Shown: one piece after another, positions 31,791-40,043 of the stretch
Layout of the letters: each line of letters starts with the position of its first letter
Numbering within the stretch: the stretch's first letter is position 1
Assembly (NCBI RefSeq): GCF_900167915.1
Contig: NZ_FUYM01000001.1
Coordinates: forward strand, 186,001-250,000
Direction: 5' to 3'
Length of the DNA: 64,000 bases
From: Rhizorhabdus histidinilytica
GTDB taxonomy: Bacteria; Pseudomonadota; Alphaproteobacteria; Sphingomonadales; Sphingomonadaceae
Translations under genes and position numbers: made by a program
Notes under the pieces: model-generated
Databases searched by the model: none
Told to the model about the DNA's origin: nothing
Seen by the model: the letters and a program-made list of their open reading frames with translations, nothing else

Positions 31791-34406
31791 TCATGCGGCG
31801 AGGCGGGGACGATCGACGTAGGGCGTCGGTGGCGGCACACGATGGGCCGTCGCGCGCGGGCGACCGATCAGCAGGTTGAGGTCGCGCAGCGCCCGGACGA
31901 GGCCCAGGCCATGTGGCGCGGCGATGTAGCGCGGCTCCCACACCGGCGCGAATTTCTCTTTGTAGGCGCGCAGGCCCCGGAAGCCGTAGAAGCGCTCCCC
32001 GCGCTTGAAGATGGCGGCGGCGGCCTTGGCCCAGAGCGGTGAGAGCCGGTGCGCCTCGATCCCCGACAGGGGGGCGAGGCCCAGCGAGAAGCGGACATGG
32101 CCGTTCTCCCGGCCCCATAGCATCAGGCTGGCGAACAGATAGTCCATCACCCCCGGCGGCGACCCCGCGCCATGGCGCATCAGGTCCACCGACAGCTCGC
32201 GGCCGTTGGCGGTCCGCCAGATGTTGGCGAAGGCGACGATCCGCCCGCCGACCCGGACCAGCGCCGCATCGAAACGCGCGATATAGTCGGGATCGAAGCG
32301 GCCCAGGCTGAAGCCTTTCTCGCGCTGGCCCTTGGCTTCCAGCCACTCGTCGGAGATGGCAGCGAGCTCCGCTATGATCGCGGCGACCTGCGCGGCCGGG
32401 ACGACCTCGAAGGTCGCGCCTTCGCGCTGGGCGCGGCGAACGGTCTGGCGGATCGACCGCATCCGCGGCCCTTCGAGCGAGAAGGACTCCAGGTCGACCA
32501 CCGCCTCCTCGCCATATTTGACGATCTGGAGGCCCAGTGCGATCGCCAGCTCGAGCATGTCGCTGCTGATCTGGTAGAGCATCAGCCGGCCCTGGGCCGT
32601 GTCCGCCATCGAGCGGATCGTCCACAGCAGGCCGGTCCAGGCCGCACGCGGGCCGACCGGATCGCCCATCATGATCCAGCTCGATCCACGGATCTGATAC
32701 ATCAGCAAGGCGTCGCCGCCGGGCGAGAAGAGAAAGCGCTTGTCGCCGGTATAGGCGAGCATCGCGTCCGTCCGCTCGGCGCCTTCGATCACGTCGGAGA
32801 CCTCGGCCGGCAGCGAGGGCCGGTCGCGGCGGGGCGCGGCGGGCGCGAACAGGCGCCACAGAGCGACCCCGGCGAGCAGCACCGCGGTGCCGAGGCTGGC
32901 ACGCAGGTAGCGCGACGCGTCGCCGTGCAACGCGAAATCCCACCACAGGGCGTTCTGATAAGCGACATGCTTGTAGGAGAAGAGGCCGACCCACAGGCTG
33001 AGCCCGCCGACCGCCGCGACGCAGACCAGCCAGGCCGGCGAAAAGGCGCGCGAGACGAAGGCGGTGGTTCGGTAGAAGGCCGGGCTGGTCCATTGCAGCA
33101 ACGCGGCGATCGCCAGGCAGACGATCGCCTCCTCATAGTCGATGCCCTTGGCGAGCGAAAAGATCGCCCCGGCGATCAGCAGCGCGCGGGCCGCGACGAA
33201 GGCGCCGTCAAGGCGGCGGTAGAGGCCTGGCGCGAGCAGCAGCAGCCCGGTGCCGGCCAGGCTGGCGGCGAGGTGCGACGCTTCGATGAAGGGCAGGGGC
33301 ACGATTGCGTGCAAGCTGTGCAGGCGTGCGGGCACGGCCGGGGTCGATCCCGACAGCAGCAGCACCGCCCCGCCGAGGAAGCTCGCCACGCCCATCAGCA
33401 ACGGCGCGAGCCCGTTGGCAACCAGCCGCACCCCCGCGATCGCGCGGCCGAGGCGGCGCTGTCGGCCCTCGTGCAGCACCAGCGCGACGATGCCGAGCGC
33501 GAGCGGCAGCAGATAATAGATCAGTCGATAGGCGATCAGCGCTGCGGCGAGCGCGGGCCGGTCGGCGGGGACGGTCGCCAGCACCACTGCCTCGAACACG
33601 CCGATCCCGCCGGGGACGTGGCTGACCAGTGCGGCGATGATGCCGAGGGCATAGGCGAGCAGGAAGGCGGGCAGCAGCGCCGGATCGGCGCCGGGGATCA
33701 GGACGAACAGCGCCGTCGAGGCGGCGGCGAGATCGATCCCGGCGACGGCGATCTGGCCCAGCGCGGTACCTGCGTCCGGCAATGGCAGCGTCCAGCCGGA
33801 CAGCCGAAGCTCGCGTGGGCCGAAGGCGCAGGCGAGGACGAAGCCCGCCGTCGCGGCGAGGATCGCGCCGCCGGCGACTTGCACCGCGGTTCCGCCCAGC
33901 ACGAGCCCCGCCAGCGACAGGCCGCCCCGGTGGAAGGCGAGGGCGAGGCCGGTGATGGCGAGCACCCCCATCCAGAAGGTCGCCGAGGCGATCGCGACGA
34001 TCCGCGCCACGTCGCCACCCGACAGGCCGGCGGCGGTATAGACCCGATAGCGCGCCGATCCGCCGGTGATCAGCGCGAGGCCGAGATTATGGCTGATCGT
34101 GTAGCTGGTGAACGAGGCGAGCGCGGCCGTCCGCCACGGCAGCGGCCGGCGGATAATGCGTAGCGCGAGCAGATCGTAGAAGGTGAGCGCGAGATAGCTG
34201 ACGATGGTGCAGCCGATCGCGATCACGACCTGGCGGGGGCCGATCGCATCGAACGCCGCCAGGATGTCCTGCAACCGCAGCGCCGCGGTGAGCCGGTGGA
34301 GCGCGGCGAAGCCGACCGCGATCAGCAGCACGACGAGCACGACGGACAGCGGTCCGCGCCGTTCTCGCAGGAGGGCGATCAACGGACGGGGAAGCGGGTT
34401 ATGCAT
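31791..34406 (-). CDS. mprF: Phosphatidylglycerol lysyltransferase/flippase MprF (LpiA)
   Basis: Protein of 871 aa. The N-terminal two-thirds is a polytopic flippase module (many helices, e.g. SYTISHNLGLALITGGSARY and HVPGGIGVFEAVVLATV); the C-terminal third is a soluble DUF2156/GNAT-fold synthase (GDPVGPRAAWTGLLW, GRELSVDLMRHGAG, GAPRYIAAPHGLG-like end). It attaches lysine or another amino acid from tRNA to phosphatidylglycerol and flips the product, giving resistance to acid and cationic peptides. The start overlaps the DUF2147 stop by eight nt. AcvB-like genes 4 kb away fit the lpiA-acvB partnership known in rhizobia. Confidence 0.93.
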   Translation of the reverse strand: MHNPLPRPLIALLRERRGPLSVVLVVLLIAVGFAALHRLTAALRLQDILAAFDAIGPRQVVIAIGCTIVSYLALTFYDLLALRIIRRPLPWRTAALASFTSYTISHNLGLALITGGSARYRVYTAAGLSGGDVARIVAIASATFWMGVLAITGLALAFHRGGLSLAGLVLGGTAVQVAGGAILAATAGFVLACAFGPRELRLSGWTLPLPDAGTALGQIAVAGIDLAAASTALFVLIPGADPALLPAFLLAYALGIIAALVSHVPGGIGVFEAVVLATVPADRPALAAALIAYRLIYYLLPLALGIVALVLHEGRQRRLGRAIAGVRLVANGLAPLLMGVASFLGGAVLLLSGSTPAVPARLHSLHAIVPLPFIEASHLAASLAGTGLLLLAPGLYRRLDGAFVAARALLIAGAIFSLAKGIDYEEAIVCLAIAALLQWTSPAFYRTTAFVSRAFSPAWLVCVAAVGGLSLWVGLFSYKHVAYQNALWWDFALHGDASRYLRASLGTAVLLAGVALWRLFAPAAPRRDRPSLPAEVSDVIEGAERTDAMLAYTGDKRFLFSPGGDALLMYQIRGSSWIMMGDPVGPRAAWTGLLWTIRSMADTAQGRLMLYQISSDMLELAIALGLQIVKYGEEAVVDLESFSLEGPRMRSIRQTVRRAQREGATFEVVPAAQVAAIIAELAAISDEWLEAKGQREKGFSLGRFDPDYIARFDAALVRVGGRIVAFANIWRTANGRELSVDLMRHGAGSPPGVMDYLFASLMLWGRENGHVRFSLGLAPLSGIEAHRLSPLWAKAAAAIFKRGERFYGFRGLRAYKEKFAPVWEPRYIAAPHGLGLVRALRDLNLLIGRPRATAHRVPPPTPYVDRPRLAA

Positions 34407-34842
34407 TGGGGACCTTTTCGATGCGCTGCCAGGTCTGCGACTTGCAGAAGAGGCCGCCGATCAGACAGCCCCGGATCCGGAGCTCGCCGGGGGCGGGAAG
34501 GGTGATTGTCGACGAGAAGCGCCGCCCCATGTCGGGGACGTACACCGAGCCGGACCAGCGGTCGGCGCCGTCGGTGCTGTAGTCCTCGAGCAGTTCTGTC
34601 CCGACCAGATGGTCGACGCCGCCGTCCCGGGCGTCCTGGATCGCCTGCGGGCTCGCCCACACCACCCAGCCGCATAGCCGGCCCCGGCAATCGCCGGTCC
34701 GAACCGCGACGGTGCCGTGCGGGTTCATCCACAAGCCCTCGATCGGAGGCCTGGAGGCGAAGGCAGGAGCGGGTGCGGAAGCGGCGGCGGGCGCCGCGAC
34801 GGCCAGGGATGCGGCCGCCGTCATCAGGATCGCAGGCTTCAT
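34399..34842 (-). CDS. Exported DUF2147 family protein
   Basis: Protein of 147 aa with a signal peptide (AASLAVAAPAAASA) and the DUF2147 features: IEGLWMNPHG, CGWVVWASPQ, GGLFCKSQTW near the C-terminus. Such proteins are small periplasmic beta-barrels of unknown role. It overlaps mprF by eight bases, so the two are translated together, and a TTAAGC-like box lies 70 bp upstream. A role in envelope lipid homeostasis is inferred from this coupling only. Confidence 0.85.
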   Translation of the reverse strand: MKPAILMTAAASLAVAAPAAASAPAPAFASRPPIEGLWMNPHGTVAVRTGDCRGRLCGWVVWASPQAIQDARDGGVDHLVGTELLEDYSTDGADRWSGSVYVPDMGRRFSSTITLPAPGELRIRGCLIGGLFCKSQTWQRIEKVPNA

Positions 34843-34910
34843 CGCATTCCCCCATGCAGCTTTGACGACACCGATAGGAGAACCCGCATGCCCGTAGCGT
34901 GGGCGCCGCC

Positions 34911-34925
34911 TGAATTATCGGTAAT
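34911..34925. promoter_or_regulatory. Putative response-regulator box, copy 1 (TGAATTATCGGTAAT)
   Basis: It matches 12 of 15 positions of the box at 35423 and retains the ATCGGTAAT half. It lies about 70 bp upstream of the DUF2147-mprF unit, and also just past the stop of DUF6491. Confidence 0.45.
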
Positions 34926-34945
34926 GTGGCGCGGCCGTGGCGGGG

Positions 34946-35353
34946 TCAGCGTCGGGCATAGGGGACGAACTTGCCGAGCCCCACCCAGCCGCTCTCGAAA
35001 TGCCCGGGCAGGTCGACGAGGCGAACCGTGTCGACGCTGCAGAGCTGCGGCGTGTGCGTGTCGGTGACCAGGGTCAGGCCCCGGCGAAGCTGGTCGGCGC
35101 CGCTGGCGGGGCGGTTCAGGTAGAGGGTTCCGTCGTCGGTTTCGTAGAGGATCGCGGTGCGGTCGATGATCCGCGACGAGCGGATGCGGTTGAGGTCGAG
35201 ACAGTCGACCGGCTTGCCAGCGATCCGCCCGGCCAGCGCCTTGCCGATCTCGGCCTCAGGGCTGCCAGCGCGCGACGATGCCTGGGCGGCGCCTGCAAGG
35301 CCCATGGCGAGGATCGATGCGGCGGCGATCGGGATGAACAATGGATGACGCAT
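34946..35353 (-). CDS. Exported DUF6491-like protein
   Basis: Protein of 135 aa from ATG 35353, with AGGAGAC upstream; the signal peptide ends LAGAAQASS. The mature part has VDCLDLNRIRSSRIIDRTAI and YLNRPASGADQLRRG and two cysteines (in VDCLD and PQLCSVD), a pattern common in sphingomonad periplasmic proteins. Function is unknown. It is divergent from DUF1003 with a shared regulatory box in between and sits between two units suspected of being in one regulon. Confidence 0.8.
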   Translation of the reverse strand: MRHPLFIPIAAASILAMGLAGAAQASSRAGSPEAEIGKALAGRIAGKPVDCLDLNRIRSSRIIDRTAILYETDDGTLYLNRPASGADQLRRGLTLVTDTHTPQLCSVDTVRLVDLPGHFESGWVGLGKFVPYARR

Positions 35354-35422
35354 GATAAGTCTCCTCTTCGGCAATGGAGACCGTTGTGTGCTGCGGCGCC
35401 TCTCCGGACGATGGTTCCGATA

Positions 35423-35437
35423 TTAAGCATCGGTAAT
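35423..35437. promoter_or_regulatory. Putative response-regulator box, copy 2 (TTAAGCATCGGTAAT)
   Basis: Two half-sites, TTAAG and GTAAT, start 10 bp apart, as OmpR-family regulators bind. The box lies in the divergent gap between DUF6491 and the DUF1003-PDZ-regulator-kinase operon; a TATGAT -10-like hexamer follows at 35479. It matches 14 of 15 positions of the box before acvB. Confidence 0.55.
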
Positions 35438-35517
35438 CCCCAACATGACGAAATGGTCATGCGGCGCCCATGCTGGGGTATGATGGCCCCGGCTAATCCG
35501 GCGATGAAGGAGGCGAT

Positions 35518-36042
35518 ATGGCGAGCGAACCCGTCCAGACCCTGGCGGCGCGGCTGCTGGGCAAGCAGCATCTCGATTCGGGCGAGGCGCATGTCCTCGC
35601 CAAGATATTGGCGCGCCAGCCGATATCGCGCGACGCGGGCGACGTGGCGGACCGACATGCGACCTTCGGCGACCGGCTCGCCGACCGGGTTGCCGCAGTC
35701 GGCGGCAGCTGGACGTTCATCATCGGCTTCTCGCTGGTGCTGCTCGCGTGGATGTTGCTGAACAGCAACGTGCTGACGCATTGGGGGCTCGTCTTCGATC
35801 CCTATCCCTTCATCTTCCTCAACCTGATGTTGTCGACGCTCGCCGCGATCCAGGCGCCGGTGATCATGATGAGCCAGAATCGCCAGGCGGCGAAGGACCG
35901 GCTGGCGGCGAGCCTCGACTATGAGGTCAACCTGCGCGCCGAGCTTGAAATATTGCGGCTGCATGAGAAACTCGACCAGGCGATCACCGAGCGGCTCGAT
36001 CGCATCATTGCCACGGTCTGCGTCGAACCGAATGAGGCCTGA
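35518..36042 (+). CDS. DUF1003 membrane protein
   Basis: Protein of 174 aa, ATG 35518 after GGAGG. It has the DUF1003 layout: ATFGDRLADRVAAVGGSW, a first helix TFIIGFSLVLLAWMLLNS, a second helix FIFLNLMLSTLAAIQAPVIMMSQNRQ, and a cytoplasmic coiled-coil tail ending LRLHEKLDQ. Function unknown. It leads an operon containing a PDZ protein and the two-component system; its stop lies inside the start of the PDZ gene. Confidence 0.9.
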   Translation: MASEPVQTLAARLLGKQHLDSGEAHVLAKILARQPISRDAGDVADRHATFGDRLADRVAAVGGSWTFIIGFSLVLLAWMLLNSNVLTHWGLVFDPYPFIFLNLMLSTLAAIQAPVIMMSQNRQAAKDRLAASLDYEVNLRAELEILRLHEKLDQAITERLDRIIATVCVEPNEA

Positions 36043-36436
36043 TGTGACGAGGACCTTCTCCTGGATCGGCTGGCTGGCACTGTTCTGCGCGGCGCTGGCG
36101 ATGCTGATCGTCACCCGCCAGTTCGTCCGTCCCTATCGGGAGCCGGTCGCCGCCGGGGAATCGCTGCCGACCGGCGCAACGCTCGCGGTGGTCGAGAGCG
36201 CGGGACGGCCCCGGCTGCTGGTGACGAGTCTGCAGACCGGCGGGCCGGGCGCGCTCGCGGGGCTCAGGGTGGGCGACGAGATCGAGGATGTCGACGGACT
36301 GCCCGCGCCCAGCCTCGCCGCGTTCGATCGCGATGTCGCCAGCGGCTCCTACGAGGTCGTCGACCTGCGGGTCTTGCGCCGTGGCGTGCCGTTAGACATC
36401 CACATGCGGCGCGACGGGGGAGGACATGGCCGATGA
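36032..36436 (+). CDS. Membrane-anchored PDZ-domain protein
   Basis: Protein of 134 aa from ATG 36032 (GTG 36044 is an alternative). One N-terminal membrane helix (IGWLALFCAALAMLIV) is followed by a periplasmic PDZ module: LVTSLQTGGPGALAGLRVGD and EIEDVDGLPAPSL. It has no protease domain, so it probably binds C-termini of envelope proteins or modulates the kinase downstream. The start overlaps DUF1003 and the stop overlaps the response regulator by four bases. Confidence 0.85.
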   Translation: MRPDVTRTFSWIGWLALFCAALAMLIVTRQFVRPYREPVAAGESLPTGATLAVVESAGRPRLLVTSLQTGGPGALAGLRVGDEIEDVDGLPAPSLAAFDRDVASGSYEVVDLRVLRRGVPLDIHMRRDGGGHGR

Positions 36437-37125
36437 GCCGGAAGATATTGCTGGTCGAGGATGACGCCTCCACCGCCGACTTCGTCGCGACAGGATTGTC
36501 CGAGCACGGCTTCGTCGTCGATCGCGCAGACAATGGCCGCGATGGCCTGTTCCACGCGACCGACGGCAGCTACGACTGCGTGATTCTCGACCGGATGCTG
36601 CCGGCCATGGACGGGATGGCGGTGCTCGGCGCGATCCGCGCGGCCGGGATCGAGACGCCGGTGATCATCCTGTCGGCGCTGGGCGCGGCCGAGGACCGGG
36701 TGAAGGGCCTCGAAGGCGGCTCCGACGACTATCTGACCAAGCCCTTCGCCTTTGCCGAGCTGCTGGCGCGGGTCCGCCTGCTGATCCGCCACAGCCAGGG
36801 CCGGAGCGCTGTGGCGCCCGAGACCCGGCTGGCCTGCGATGACCTGGAGATGGACCTGCTGTCGCGCAAGGTGCGACGCGGCGGCCAGCCGATCGAGCTG
36901 CAGCCGCGCGAATTCCGCCTGCTCGAATTCCTGCTGCGCCATGCCGAGCAGGTGGTGACGCGGACGATGCTGCTCGAAGGCGTGTGGGACTATCATTTCG
37001 ATCCGGGCACCAACGTCATCGACGTCCATGTCAGCCGACTGCGCAAGAAGATCGACGAGGGCCAGGCCCGTCCGCTGCTCCACACGGTGCGCGGATCGGG
37101 CTATCGGCTGGGCCTCGACGGCTGA
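36433..37125 (+). CDS. OmpR-family response regulator
   Basis: Protein of 230 aa. The receiver has the acidic pair LLVEDDAST, phospho-acceptor Asp53 in VILDRMLPAMDG and the conserved Lys in DDYLTKPFAF; the C-terminal winged helix contains LQPREFRLLEFLLRHAEQVV and DVHVSRLRKKID. It resembles QseB/CusR-type regulators. ATGA overlap with the PDZ gene and two nt to the kinase make one unit. The recurrent 15-bp boxes at 34911, 35423 and 38490 are its likely targets, one of them before its own operon. Confidence 0.95.
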   Translation: MSRKILLVEDDASTADFVATGLSEHGFVVDRADNGRDGLFHATDGSYDCVILDRMLPAMDGMAVLGAIRAAGIETPVIILSALGAAEDRVKGLEGGSDDYLTKPFAFAELLARVRLLIRHSQGRSAVAPETRLACDDLEMDLLSRKVRRGGQPIELQPREFRLLEFLLRHAEQVVTRTMLLEGVWDYHFDPGTNVIDVHVSRLRKKIDEGQARPLLHTVRGSGYRLGLDG

Positions 37126-37127
37126 CT

Positions 37128-38477
37128 ATGGGCCTTCCGCGCTCGACCTTCCTCCGCTTCGCGGCACTCGTATTCCTGTTGCAACTCGTCGGTGCTGCAC
37201 TGCTGCTCGCTACCGTCCATCAATTGACCCAGGACCAGATCGGCGACGAGGCCGAGGCGCATGCCGAGCGGCTGCGCGACCAGTTTCTCCACAGCTACCG
37301 CCAGGGCGGCTTCGCAGCGCTCGGCGCGGCGGTGGCGGCGCGCGCCCAGCCCGGCCGCGCGCCCGGCGCCGCACTGCTGCTGGTCGATCGCGGTGGCCGT
37401 GCGGTGGCGGGCAACATCGCCGAATGGCCGCCGTCGCTGCCGCCGTCCTCGAGTGCCGCGACGCTCGACCTGTTCCGCATCGGCCATGAGCAGTCGGAGC
37501 AGATCTACCTCGTCGCGACCCCGCTCGCGGGCGGCGGGCGGCTGCTGACCGGCCATGTCGTCGAAAGCGAGCTGCGCTTCACCGTCATCCTGGAGGAGGC
37601 GATGGTCAGCGCCTTCGCGGTGGCGGTCGCGCTCGCCGCCTTCGCGGCGTGGAGCTCGACCCGGCTGATCCACGGCCGGCTGGCCGCGACGGTCGGCACC
37701 GCCCGCGCGGTCGCCGCCGGCCATCTCGACCGGCGGGTTCCGGTCGACGGCAGCGACGACGCCTTCGACGCGCTGGGCATCGCGATCAATGCGATGCTCG
37801 ACCGGATCGCCGCGCTGATGGCCGAGCTCAAGATCGCTACCGACGGCCTAGCCCACGACCTGCGCTCGCCGCTCACCCGGCTGCGATCGACGCTCGAACG
37901 TGCGCTCGACGCCAGCGAGGGCGAGGAGGCGAGGGGCGCCGTCGCCCGCGCGATCGACGAGGGCGACCGGCTGCTGACGATGCTCGACACCGCGCTGCGG
38001 ATCAGCCGCGCCGAGGCCGGGCTGGGGCGCGAGAGCTTCGTCGACGTCGACCTGTCGGCGATGGTCGAGGATATGGTCGAGGTCTATGGGCCGCTCGCCG
38101 AGGACAATGGTTTCGAGATCGTCGCGGATGCTCCTCCGGGAATCACGGGCCATGTTCATCGTGAGCTGCTCGGCCAGGCACTCGCCAACCTGATCGACAA
38201 TGCGATGAAATACGGTGCCGGGCGGATCATCGTCGCGGCGCGGCGAACGCCGGCCGGCGATGCGGTGATCAGCGTCGGCGACGACGGCCCCGGCATCCCC
38301 GAAAGCCAGCGCCCCGAGGCGCTGCGCCGCTTCGGACGGCTGGATGCGGCGCGCAGCAAGGCAGGGGCAGGGCTCGGCCTCGCGCTCGCCGCGGCGGTCG
38401 CGCGGCTGCACGACGGCGCGCTCGAGCTGCACGACAACGGGCCGGGGCTGCGGGTGGAGCTGCATCTCGCGCATTGA
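37128..38477 (+). CDS. Sensor histidine kinase of the adjacent response regulator
   Basis: Protein of 449 aa. One helix at residues 8-30, a periplasmic region to about 160, a second helix, then a HAMP domain, the H-box ATDGLAHDLRSPLTRLR with the phospho-His, and a catalytic ATPase domain with the N-box ALANLIDNAMKYG, VGDDGPGIPE and GAGLGLALA. The sensor domain of roughly 130 residues has no recognisable ligand fold. With the PDZ protein beside it, sensing of envelope stress, acid or cationic peptides is plausible. Confidence 0.94.
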   Translation: MGLPRSTFLRFAALVFLLQLVGAALLLATVHQLTQDQIGDEAEAHAERLRDQFLHSYRQGGFAALGAAVAARAQPGRAPGAALLLVDRGGRAVAGNIAEWPPSLPPSSSAATLDLFRIGHEQSEQIYLVATPLAGGGRLLTGHVVESELRFTVILEEAMVSAFAVAVALAAFAAWSSTRLIHGRLAATVGTARAVAAGHLDRRVPVDGSDDAFDALGIAINAMLDRIAALMAELKIATDGLAHDLRSPLTRLRSTLERALDASEGEEARGAVARAIDEGDRLLTMLDTALRISRAEAGLGRESFVDVDLSAMVEDMVEVYGPLAEDNGFEIVADAPPGITGHVHRELLGQALANLIDNAMKYGAGRIIVAARRTPAGDAVISVGDDGPGIPESQRPEALRRFGRLDAARSKAGAGLGLALAAAVARLHDGALELHDNGPGLRVELHLAH

Positions 38478-38489
38478 CGCGCGGGCGAC

Positions 38490-38504
38490 ATTACCGATGT
38501 TTAA
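38490..38504. promoter_or_regulatory. Putative response-regulator box, copy 3 (TTAAACATCGGTAAT on the minus strand)
   Basis: The complement of 38490-38504 matches 14 of 15 positions of the box at 35423. It lies just past the kinase stop and about 70 bp upstream of the acvB start, so acvB may have its own controlled promoter. Confidence 0.55.
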
Positions 38505-38573
38505 CCTCGTCCCCACGCCCGCGTCGGGTGCGTCGGCCTAATCGGTCGCATGACGTCCTCCTGCGGGGTGAAG

Positions 38574-40043
38574 ATGCGCAGATTGTTCTCCACACTGGCC
38601 GTGGCCGCCGGCTCCGCCGCGATGATCCTGTCGGCCTTCTCGTCCACCGCCACGCCGGTCGCCGCGCAGGCTCCCGTCGCGCCGCCGCCCCGCGAGGGCC
38701 CAGTCACTGCCGGCGACTTCACCTTCGCAGGCTGGCAGCCGGTCGCCACCTATCGGCCCGCCGGCCCGGTGCGGGGCGTGGTGGTATTCCTGTCGGGCGA
38801 CGGCGGCTGGAATCTGGGCGTGATCGATATGGCGAAGGCGCTCGCTGAACAGGGGGTCGCGGTCGCCGGGATCTCGACCCCGGCGCTGCAGAAGCATCTC
38901 GATGACGATGCCGAGAAATGCGTCAATCCCAACTATGCGCTGCAGGCGCTGGCGCAGGATTATGAGCATCGCCTCGGCCTGCCGCATTACATCAAGCCGA
39001 TCCTCGCCGGCTATTCGTCTGGAGCAACGATCGCCTATGCGGCGCTGGCGCAGGCTCCGGCGGGGACGTGGCGCGGCGCGGTGTCGCTCGGTTTCGGCCC
39101 CGACATCGGCGGGACGAAGCCATGGTGCGCGATCCCGGGCGTGACCGTGTCGCGCATCGCCAAGCCCGAGGCGGGCTGGCTGTTCTCGGCCGCGCCGCGC
39201 CTGCCGGCGCCGTGGCTGGTGCTGCAAGGGACGATCGACCAGGTCGTCAGCTCCGCCGCGACGCGCGCCTTCACCCGGCAGGTGCCGCAGGCGCAGCTCG
39301 TCGAGCTGCCCAAGGTCGGTCACGGCTTCTCGGTCGAGGCCAACTGGATGCCGCAGTTCAAGGCGGCGTTCGCGCCGATGCTCGAACCGCAGCCGAACCC
39401 GGCGCCCGTCGTTCCGCTCGCCAATGTCGCCGACCTGCCGCTGACCATCGTCGCCGATCCGGCGGCGCGCCACACCGATCTGATGGCGGTGATGTATTCG
39501 GGCGACGGCGGCTGGGCCGGGATCGACCGCGATCTCGCCGCGCGGCTGGCGGCGGCGGGCGTTCCGGTCGTCGGCGTCGACAGCCTCAGCTATTTCTGGA
39601 ATGCCAGGACCCCGGCGGAGGCGGGGCGGGACGCCGGGCGGATCGTCGAGCATTTCGCGCGCGAATGGCACCGGCCGAAGGTGATCTTCGTCGGCTATTC
39701 GTTCGGCGCCGACGACCTCGCCTATATCGTCGGCAACCTGCCGCCCGCGATCCGGCCGATGGTGACGCGGCTGAGCATGCTGGGGCTGAGCGGCACCGCC
39801 GATTTCCAGTTCCATCTCGCCTCCTGGCTCGACATCGGCGGCGCCAACGCGCTGCCGACCCTGCCCGCGATCGAGCGGCTGCGCGGCACGCCGATGCAGT
39901 GCATCCGCGGCGAGGAGGAGAAGCACAGCGCCTGTCCGGCCATACCGGCGGGGCTGGCCGAGCAGGTGCTGCTGCCCGGCGGCCACCATTTCGGCGATAA
40001 TGGCGATGCGCTCGCCGCCGCCGTGCTGCGGGGGCTGCCGTGA
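38574..40043 (+). CDS. acvB: AcvB/VirJ-family protein, probable lysyl-phosphatidylglycerol hydrolase
   Basis: Protein of 489 aa from ATG 38574, which follows GGGGTGAAG and directly starts the signal peptide RRLFSTLAVAAGSA; ATG 38550 lacks a ribosome binding site. It contains two VirJ-like alpha/beta-hydrolase halves, each opening with SGDGGW and carrying a nucleophile elbow: AGYSSGA in the first, VGYSFGADD in the second; GGHHFGDN gives a His. AcvB of Agrobacterium hydrolyses lysyl-phosphatidylglycerol made by LpiA in the periplasm. Presence of mprF nearby supports the same job. The GTG of the next gene overlaps its stop. Confidence 0.85.
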   Translation: MRRLFSTLAVAAGSAAMILSAFSSTATPVAAQAPVAPPPREGPVTAGDFTFAGWQPVATYRPAGPVRGVVVFLSGDGGWNLGVIDMAKALAEQGVAVAGISTPALQKHLDDDAEKCVNPNYALQALAQDYEHRLGLPHYIKPILAGYSSGATIAYAALAQAPAGTWRGAVSLGFGPDIGGTKPWCAIPGVTVSRIAKPEAGWLFSAAPRLPAPWLVLQGTIDQVVSSAATRAFTRQVPQAQLVELPKVGHGFSVEANWMPQFKAAFAPMLEPQPNPAPVVPLANVADLPLTIVADPAARHTDLMAVMYSGDGGWAGIDRDLAARLAAAGVPVVGVDSLSYFWNARTPAEAGRDAGRIVEHFAREWHRPKVIFVGYSFGADDLAYIVGNLPPAIRPMVTRLSMLGLSGTADFQFHLASWLDIGGANALPTLPAIERLRGTPMQCIRGEEEKHSACPAIPAGLAEQVLLPGGHHFGDNGDALAAAVLRGLP

